A DNA stretch of 64,000 nt from Alsobacter sp045348435 (GTDB lineage: Bacteria > Pseudomonadota > Alphaproteobacteria > Rhizobiales > Beijerinckiaceae): the NCBI RefSeq assembly GCF_045348435.1, contig NZ_CP157484.1:434001-498000 (forward strand). Reading direction: 5' to 3'. The notes beneath the pieces were generated by a model. It was given only the letters and a program-made list of their open reading frames with translations. It did not search any database and was not told the origin of the DNA. Positions 58,608 to 64,000 of the stretch are shown piece by piece; position 1 is the stretch's first letter, and every line of letters starts with the position of its first letter. The position numbers and the translations under genes are program-made.

Positions 58608-59633
58608 TCAGTCGGCGAAATGGCACGCCGCCCAGTGGGCCGGGCGGACCTCCCGCAGCGGCGGGGTCGCCTGGGCGCAGACGTCCTGCGCCATCCAGCA
58701 TCGGGTCCGGAAGGGGCAGCCGGACGGCGGGTTGAGCGGGCTCGGCACGTCGCCGCGCAGGATGATGCGCTCCTGCCTGCCGTCCTGCCCCCCGCCCGGA
58801 ATGGCCGACAGCAGCGCCTGCGTGTAGGGCATCCGCGGGTCGGCGTAGAGATCCTCCGCGCTGGCGACCTCGACCAGCTTGCCGAGATACATGACGCCCA
58901 CGCGGTCGCTGAAATACTCCACGACCGAAAGGTCGTGCGCGATGAACAGATAGGTGAGCCCGAACTCCTCCTGCAGGTCCGACAGGAGGTTCAGCACCTG
59001 CGACTGCACCGACACGTCGAGCGCCGAGACCGCCTCGTCGGCCAGGACGAATTTCGGCCGCAGCGCCAGCGCCCGCGCGATGCCGATGCGCTGGCGCTGG
59101 CCGCCGCTGAACTCGTGCGGGTAGCGGTCGAGATGCTCCTTTCGCAGCCCCACCACCCTGACCAGGTGCTCGACCCTCTCGTCGCGCTCGTCGCGGCCGG
59201 CTTCGCCCTGGATCACGAGTCCCTCGGCGATGATCTGCCGGATGGTCATGCGCGGATCCAGGCTGCCATGCGGGTCCTGGAAGATGACCTGCAAGTGGGG
59301 CCGCAGCGCCTTCAGCCGGCGCTCCGACGCGGTCAGGACGTCCTCGCCCTCAAACAGCACCTGGCCGGACTGCGGCCGCTCCAGCCGCACGATCGACCGG
59401 CCGAGCGAGGACTTGCCGCATCCGGACTCGCCCACGAGGCCGAAAGTCTCGCCCTTGCGGATCGCGAAGGAGACGTCGTCCACGGCCTTCAGCCACTCGG
59501 TCTTCTGGTTGAAGACGCCGCTGCGGACCGGATACCAGGTCCTGAGATTGCGGATCTCGAGCAGCGTCTCGCCCATGGCGTCGGCGCCCGGCGCGGCGTG
59601 CTCCTGCGGGTCTGCGTGGCCCTGGCTCGTCAT
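58608..59633 (-). CDS. dppF: Dipeptide/oligopeptide ABC transporter ATP-binding protein
   Basis: A 341-residue DppF-type ATPase. Walker A GESGCGKSS (about 65-73), signature FSGGQRQR near 175 and Walker B VLADEAVSALD near 190, and the C-terminal oligopeptide-permease Cys segment PFRTRCWMAQDVC. Paired with DppD 9 nt upstream. An ATG at residue 20 is a possible shorter start. Confidence 0.93.
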   Translation of the reverse strand: MTSQGHADPQEHAAPGADAMGETLLEIRNLRTWYPVRSGVFNQKTEWLKAVDDVSFAIRKGETFGLVGESGCGKSSLGRSIVRLERPQSGQVLFEGEDVLTASERRLKALRPHLQVIFQDPHGSLDPRMTIRQIIAEGLVIQGEAGRDERDERVEHLVRVVGLRKEHLDRYPHEFSGGQRQRIGIARALALRPKFVLADEAVSALDVSVQSQVLNLLSDLQEEFGLTYLFIAHDLSVVEYFSDRVGVMYLGKLVEVASAEDLYADPRMPYTQALLSAIPGGGQDGRQERIILRGDVPSPLNPPSGCPFRTRCWMAQDVCAQATPPLREVRPAHWAACHFAD

Positions 59634-59642
59634 CCGCGCATC

Positions 59643-60659
59643 CTAGTAAAGCCAGCAGGCGGCCAGGCTGCCGCTGTCGGTGGGGCGAAGCTCGGGCGTG
59701 GTCGCGCACACCGGCATCGCGTGCGGGCAGCGCGGCTGGAACGGGCAGCCGGGCGGCATGCGCAGGGGGCTCGGCACCGAGCCGCCGATCGCGTTGAGGC
59801 GCCGGCCCTTCATGGCCGGGCTCGGGATGGAGGAGAGGAGCCCGACCGTATACGGATGCCGCGGCGCGCCCGTCACCTGCGCGGTCGCGCCGCGCTCCAT
59901 CACGCGTCCGCCATACATCACCACGACCTCCTCGCACATCTCCTTCACGACGCCGATGTCGTGGGTGATGAGCAGCACGGCCGTGTTGATCCGCTGGCGC
60001 AGGTCCTTCACCAGATCGAGGATCTGGGCCTGGATGGTGACGTCCAGAGCCGTGGTCGGTTCGTCGAGGATCAGCAGGTCGGGCTCGTTGGCGAGCGCGA
60101 TCGCGATGGTGACCCGCTGGCGCATGCCGCCGCTGAGCTTGTGCGGATAATCGTCGACCCGGCGTTCGGGCGCGGGGATGCCGACCATCTTGAACAGCGC
60201 GATGGCCCGGTCGCGGGCTTCGCGCCGGCCCATGTCCTGGTGGGCCTGCAACGCCTCGATCACCTGGTCGCCGACCGTGTAGACCGGGTTCAGGGCCGCC
60301 ATCGGGTCCTGGAAGACGAGACAGATGTCACGGCCGCGCAGGCCCCGGATCTCCCGCTCCGAAAAGCTGACGATGTCGCGGCCCTTGAACAGGATGTGGC
60401 CGCCGGCCACGAAGCCGGGCGGCTCGATCAGGCGCATGATCGACAGCGAGGTGACGCTCTTGCCCGAGCCGGATTCGCCCACGATCCCGAGGCTGGACCC
60501 GGCGCCGATCGAGAAGCTGACGCCGTCCACCGCCTTCACGACGCCAGCCGCGGTCCGGAAATGCGTCCGCAACTCCTGGACGGACAGAAGCTTCGGCGCG
60601 CCGGCGGAGAGCGGCGAGCCCGCTCCGCCGTCCTGTCCTGGACGCGTCCCGCTCAGCAT
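59643..60659 (-). CDS. dppD: Dipeptide/oligopeptide ABC transporter ATP-binding protein
   Basis: A 338-residue DppD-type ATPase: Walker A GESGSGKSVTS (about 59-69), signature LSGGMRQR near 172, Walker B LLILDEPTTALDV near 187, and the C-terminal PFQPRCPHAMPVC cluster. The pair of ATPases, the binding protein at 61990 and the permease at 63646 make a peptide-type importer. The second permease gene presumably lies beyond the right edge. Confidence 0.93.
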   Translation of the reverse strand: MLSGTRPGQDGGAGSPLSAGAPKLLSVQELRTHFRTAAGVVKAVDGVSFSIGAGSSLGIVGESGSGKSVTSLSIMRLIEPPGFVAGGHILFKGRDIVSFSEREIRGLRGRDICLVFQDPMAALNPVYTVGDQVIEALQAHQDMGRREARDRAIALFKMVGIPAPERRVDDYPHKLSGGMRQRVTIAIALANEPDLLILDEPTTALDVTIQAQILDLVKDLRQRINTAVLLITHDIGVVKEMCEEVVVMYGGRVMERGATAQVTGAPRHPYTVGLLSSIPSPAMKGRRLNAIGGSVPSPLRMPPGCPFQPRCPHAMPVCATTPELRPTDSGSLAACWLY

Positions 60660-60696
60660 GTCCGGTCCCGCCGTCGCGCCGTCATCGCGCCGCCCG

Positions 60697-61959
60697 TCAT
60701 CGCGCCGCCCGACCTGAAGCCGCGCCGCCGGAGCGGCTGCGCACCACGCCGGCCTGCATGACCAGCCTGACGTCCTCCAGCGCTCCGAGGTCGTCCGTCG
60801 GATCGCCCGCCACCACGATCACGTCCGCGGCTAGCCCGGGCTTCAGCGCGCCGACCGTGTCGGCGATGCCGATCACCTCCGCGGCGTAGCCGGTCCCAGC
60901 CGTGATCGCCTCCGCCTTGGGCATGCCGCCCTCATGCATGAGCGACATCTCGAAGGGCAGCCCGTCGAAGGGCGTGAACCGCCAGCCGGCGTCCGTCCCG
61001 GCCACGAAGCGCACGCCCGCCTCCCGCATCTTGCGGAAATGCAGCAGGTTCTCGTCGAACATCTTGATCCAGCGCGTCAGGAGCGCCTCTTCGTCCGGCG
61101 TCCTCTTCTCCTTCGCCCGCATGGTGCGAAGGACCGCGCCGCCCACCGCCAGCGTGCTGGTGACCGGGATGCCCGAGCGGGCGAGCCTGTCCACCACGGC
61201 GGGGTCGTAGCGCTGGTTGCCCTTGGCGTCCGCGATGAAGCCGGCGTGCTCGATCTGGTCGACGCCGGCCGCGATGGCGTAGTCCGTGGACTCCGCGCAC
61301 AGGCAATGCACCGTGATCTTGCGGTCGAGCCGATGGGCCTCGTCCGCCAGGGCCGCCATCTCCTCGCGCCGGTAGGACGGCTTGTACGAGATGGTGTTCA
61401 CGGTGCCGCCGCCGCTGCCCATCACCTTGATGAAGTCCGCGCCGAGCTTGACCATGTCGCGCACCTTGCGGCGAAGCGCGTCCTCGCCGTCGGCCTCGCC
61501 GCCCATGTACCAGGTGTGTCCGCCCGTGATGGTGATCGGCTGGCCGCAGGCCAGGACCCGCGGGCCGAGCCCGTAGCCGAGCTCCAGCGTCCGGCGCACA
61601 TGGATCGCGGTGCTGCGCAGCGCTCCCACGTCGCGCACCGTGGTGACGCCGGCCGCCAGCGCACGCTGGGCCGTCATCACCGAGGTGGCGACCAGTACGC
61701 CCTCCGGCTCCCTCACCGCGTCTTCCAGCGAGGTTCCGTCGCCCGGCAGGTTGAGGTGGACGTGGGTGTCGATCATCCCCGGCATGATCGTGCAGCCGGG
61801 GAAGTCGAGCACCTCGGCGTCCGGAGGGACGAGCCCCTCCGGCGCTTGGCCCTGTTGGACGCTCACGATCTTGCCCGCGTCGACCACCAGGACGGCGCCG
61901 CGCACCGGCGCCGCCCCCGTGCCGTCGATCAGCCGGTCGGCTTTGATCAGCGTTGTCAC
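60697..61959 (-). CDS. Metal-dependent amidohydrolase
   Basis: A 420-residue TIM-barrel amidohydrolase of the imidazolonepropionase/prolidase-like group. Metal motif DTHVHLNLPG (about 63-72), a Lys in FIKVMGSGGG near 178 probably carbamylated, a later HCLCAESTDYA, and the Asp of VAGTDAGW near 320. It sits between the binding protein and the ATPases of the importer, so it probably hydrolyses an imported amide or peptide. Confidence 0.9.
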   Translation of the reverse strand: MTTLIKADRLIDGTGAAPVRGAVLVVDAGKIVSVQQGQAPEGLVPPDAEVLDFPGCTIMPGMIDTHVHLNLPGDGTSLEDAVREPEGVLVATSVMTAQRALAAGVTTVRDVGALRSTAIHVRRTLELGYGLGPRVLACGQPITITGGHTWYMGGEADGEDALRRKVRDMVKLGADFIKVMGSGGGTVNTISYKPSYRREEMAALADEAHRLDRKITVHCLCAESTDYAIAAGVDQIEHAGFIADAKGNQRYDPAVVDRLARSGIPVTSTLAVGGAVLRTMRAKEKRTPDEEALLTRWIKMFDENLLHFRKMREAGVRFVAGTDAGWRFTPFDGLPFEMSLMHEGGMPKAEAITAGTGYAAEVIGIADTVGALKPGLAADVIVVAGDPTDDLGALEDVRLVMQAGVVRSRSGGAASGRAAR

Positions 61960-61989
61960 TGGCTCTGTTTCCTCTTGCTCGGTGTCGTG

Positions 61990-63606
61990 TCAGTCGGCCA
62001 GCGAGGCGGCCCAGAGATATTCAAAGCCCCCGCCCGCATAGGTCACGCCGGTCAGCTTCTTGGAGGTCATCACCAGGTCGATGTTCTGGCGGATGGGCAT
62101 CATCACGGCGTTGTCCATGATGATCTTCTGCGCCTCGTGATAGATCCTGGTGCGCTTGGCCGGATCGCGCTCCTGCTGGCCCTCGGTGATCAGCTTGGTG
62201 AGCTGCGGATCCGAGAACTTGCTCCAGTTGAAGTACTCGTTGGGCAGGAACCAGAAGTGGAGCGCGTCGGGGTCGACGCCGATATACTGCAGCGGCGTCA
62301 TCGACATTTCGCCGCTCGTGTTGGCGGCCAGCCAGGCCGGCGTCGCGAGCTGCTGCACCTGCACGTCCATGCCGATCTTGCGCAGATAGCCCTGCATGGC
62401 CTGGGCGAGCAGCGGGTAGGACGGCACCGTCGCGATGGCGTTGATCGTGAAGGCGAGGCGCTTGCCGTCCTTCTCCCAGAACTCGCCGGACTTGGTCCAG
62501 CCGCCCTTCTTCAGCGACTCCTCCGCCTTGGCGGGATCATACGGGTAGGAGTCCTCCAGCGAGGCGTCGTAGCCGGTCATGCCCTTCAGCAGGGGCGTGT
62601 TGCTGGGCGGGAAGACGCCGGCTTCGGCGAGCTGGATCACACCCTTCTTGTCAATGGCGTACTGGATGGCCTTGCGGACATTGATGTCGTCGGTCGGCCA
62701 TTTGGACGCGTTGATCGGCGCGAAGATGCCAAGCCCGCTGATCGGCACCGGGATGGCCGTGTAAGTCCCGGCCTTCTGGAAGGCGTTCCAGTAGACGCCC
62801 GGCGTCTGCTGCATCATCTGCGACTGGCCGCTCTGGAACTGGCTGACGCGGGCCTGCGAATTCGGGACGATCTGGAACTTGATCTCCGCGATGTTGGCCG
62901 GGCCGGAATGCTTCACCGCCGCCGGGCCCCAGTTGTAGGCCTCGTTGCGCTTCAGCACGAGGCTCTGGTTGGGCTCGTAGCTGACGAAGGCGAAGGGACC
63001 CGTGCCGGTGGGGTGCAAAGCCAGGTCCTTGCCGAACTCGGCGATCGCCTTGGGCGACTGGATGCCGAGATAGGGCTCGCCCAGCTGCGCCAGGAACGGC
63101 GCATAGGGCGTCGCGCAGGTGAACTTGACGGTCATCTTGTCGACGGCTTCCGCGGTCCCGCAGGGCCCGAGCAGGCCGAGCGAGATCTTGGACTGGGTGG
63201 CCTTGTCGGTGATGTACTTGATGTTGGCCACGACGGCTTCCGCGTCGAAGGGCGTCCCGTCATGGAAGGTCACGCCCTCGCGCAGGGTGAAGGTGTAGGT
63301 CTTGCCGTCGTCGGACACGGTCCACTTGGTGGCCAGATGCGGCGTCACCTCGAACTCGGGCGTCAGCCAGACCAGCGTGTCGAAGATGTTCATCGCCAGC
63401 GGCCCGACATTGCGGGCGCCGGTGGTGGCGGGATTGAGCGAGTCGATCGGTTCGGCCCAGCCCACCGTCAGCTTGGCGTTCTTGTTGGGCGTCTGCGCGG
63501 TCGCCCCCTGCGCCGCCAGCGACAGGGCGCCGGCCGCGAGCGCGGCGGCGAAAGCTTGCTTGGCGAAAGCTTGCTTGGAGAGGGGGGTGCGGGCTCGCTT
63601 CTGCAT
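61990..63606 (-). CDS. Peptide/nickel-type ABC transporter substrate-binding protein
   Basis: A 538-residue family-5 binding protein. Signal peptide at residues 1-38 (ends ATAQ); within it an exact 15-bp tandem duplication (63548-63577) repeats KQAFA. The mature part has the typical DppA pattern, including VGWAEPIDSLNPATTG and a TLREGVTFHDG segment. Substrates may be dipeptides or other cations or amines. Downstream of the partial permease gene. Confidence 0.93.
   Translation of the reverse strand: MQKRARTPLSKQAFAKQAFAAALAAGALSLAAQGATAQTPNKNAKLTVGWAEPIDSLNPATTGARNVGPLAMNIFDTLVWLTPEFEVTPHLATKWTVSDDGKTYTFTLREGVTFHDGTPFDAEAVVANIKYITDKATQSKISLGLLGPCGTAEAVDKMTVKFTCATPYAPFLAQLGEPYLGIQSPKAIAEFGKDLALHPTGTGPFAFVSYEPNQSLVLKRNEAYNWGPAAVKHSGPANIAEIKFQIVPNSQARVSQFQSGQSQMMQQTPGVYWNAFQKAGTYTAIPVPISGLGIFAPINASKWPTDDINVRKAIQYAIDKKGVIQLAEAGVFPPSNTPLLKGMTGYDASLEDSYPYDPAKAEESLKKGGWTKSGEFWEKDGKRLAFTINAIATVPSYPLLAQAMQGYLRKIGMDVQVQQLATPAWLAANTSGEMSMTPLQYIGVDPDALHFWFLPNEYFNWSKFSDPQLTKLITEGQQERDPAKRTRIYHEAQKIIMDNAVMMPIRQNIDLVMTSKKLTGVTYAGGGFEYLWAASLAD
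63548..63577. repeat. Exact 15-bp tandem duplication in a signal-peptide coding region
   Basis: Two adjacent copies of a 15-bp unit add five in-frame codons (AKQAF-type repeat) to the signal peptide of the binding protein at 61990. The reading frame is kept. Confidence 0.85.
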
Positions 63607-63645
63607 GGTTCGACTCCGTCCAAGGGGGGCGTTGCTTCTGGGCCG

Positions 63646-64000
63646 CTATCGCCGGGCCAGCGTGGGATCGAGTTCGTCTCTGAGGCCGTCGCCGATGAGG
63701 TTCACCCCAATGACGAACAGCGACAGGAACGCCCCGGGAAACACCGTGATCCACCACGCCAGCGTGATGTAGTTCTGCCCGTCATTGAGGATGCTGCCCC
63801 ATTCGGGCGTGGGCGGCTGGACGCCGAGCCCGATGAAGCCGAGCGCCGTGATCCACAGCGCCGCGATGCCCAGCCACGTGGTGGTCAGCACGATCACGCC
63901 CGACAGGACGTTGGGGAAGATGTGCCGCGCGATAATGCGCCACGGACCCGCCCCGAGCGTGATCGCCGCGTCCACATAGGGCAGGTTGCGAACCTCGGCG
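63646..64000 (-). CDS. dppC: Dipeptide-type ABC transporter permease (partial, runs off right edge)
   Basis: The C-terminal 117 residues of a DppC-type permease, read through the right edge without a start. The DAAITLGAGPWRIIARHIFPN EAA-type loop is followed by two membrane segments and a closing GLRDELDPTLARR, typical of DppC ends. The N-terminal part, and any DppB gene, lie outside the window. Confidence 0.88.
   Translation of the reverse strand, partial: AEVRNLPYVDAAITLGAGPWRIIARHIFPNVLSGVIVLTTTWLGIAALWITALGFIGLGVQPPTPEWGSILNDGQNYITLAWWITVFPGAFLSLFVIGVNLIGDGLRDELDPTLARR

Noticed and set aside
56027..60761. Long plus-strand frames across the deacylase and dipeptide-ABC genes
   Set aside because: Shadow frames opposite clearly recognisable minus-strand genes.
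1..64000. tRNA, rRNA, CRISPR arrays, IS elements and phage genes
   Set aside because: None recognised by motif or repeat structure; the short tandem repeats found lack spacer structure.

Overview
The window is a gene-dense, high-GC bacterial chromosome segment that most resembles an alphaproteobacterium of the order Hyphomicrobiales (Rhizobiales). Three things point that way: an oxygen-dependent cob pathway (CobG, CobN, CobE, CobW, CobO), MotA/MotB of alphaproteobacterial type, and two copies of a paired-hairpin intergenic repeat of the kind scattered through Hyphomicrobiales genomes. No rRNA, tRNA, CRISPR array, transposase or integrase was seen. The genus cannot be fixed from this sequence alone.

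Layout. (1) 0.3-9.0 kb: two paralogous three-subunit molybdenum hydroxylase operons (2Fe-2S, FAD and molybdopterin subunits), one with a Tat signal on its small subunit and one without, separated by an NTF2-like gene and a small unknown gene. (2) 9.1-12.9 kb: a small zinc-ribbon protein, a DUF2177 membrane protein, an isoaspartyl peptidase/asparaginase, and an oxidoreductase/zinc dehydrogenase pair. (3) 13.0-17.4 kb: KdpE, a KdpD lacking its whole N-terminal half, and a divergent Kup potassium transporter. (4) 17.4-37.2 kb: a near-complete cobalamin locus (cobB, cbiD, cobM-E-L, cobK, cobJ-I-H-G-N-W plus a DUF1636 gene, a cobalamin riboswitch with its promoter, cobO-Q, cobD, cobC). (5) 37.3-41.2 kb: a VOC protein, motB-motA, a poorly coding stretch, a DHFR-like reductase and an unknown protein. 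(6) 41.4-46.3 kb: two LVIVD beta-propeller paralogues, two small unknown proteins and a His-rich COG0523 GTPase, with a LacI-type operator in front. (7) 46.4-50.6 kb: a NitT/TauT-type ABC operon ending in an unknown gene. (8) 50.8-56.6 kb: PsiF, small exported proteins, a class II aldolase, a GH5-like glycosidase, a transglutaminase-like protein and an aminotransferase. (9) 56.6-64.0 kb: a dipeptide-type ABC importer operon carrying an amidohydrolase, a histone-deacetylase-family amidohydrolase and an M14 deacylase; it runs off the right edge.

How the parts work together. The cob genes cover most of the ring-modification, cobalt-chelation, adenosylation and amidation steps. CbiD sits where CobF would be expected, and CobA, CobST and CobPUV are not in the window. 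Two cob genes (cobK, cobD) lie inverted inside otherwise co-directional runs, with their ends overlapping or nearly touching the neighbours, so transcripts there must be partly antisense to each other. cbiD is preceded by three overlapping 5-codon mini-ORFs.

The least explained block is 41.4-46.3 kb. There, two LVIVD propellers share four aligned histidines and are followed by a probable metallochaperone GTPase, which suggests a metal-dependent propeller enzyme of unknown function. The 55.4-64 kb block looks like an uptake and deacylation route for an acylated amine or peptide.
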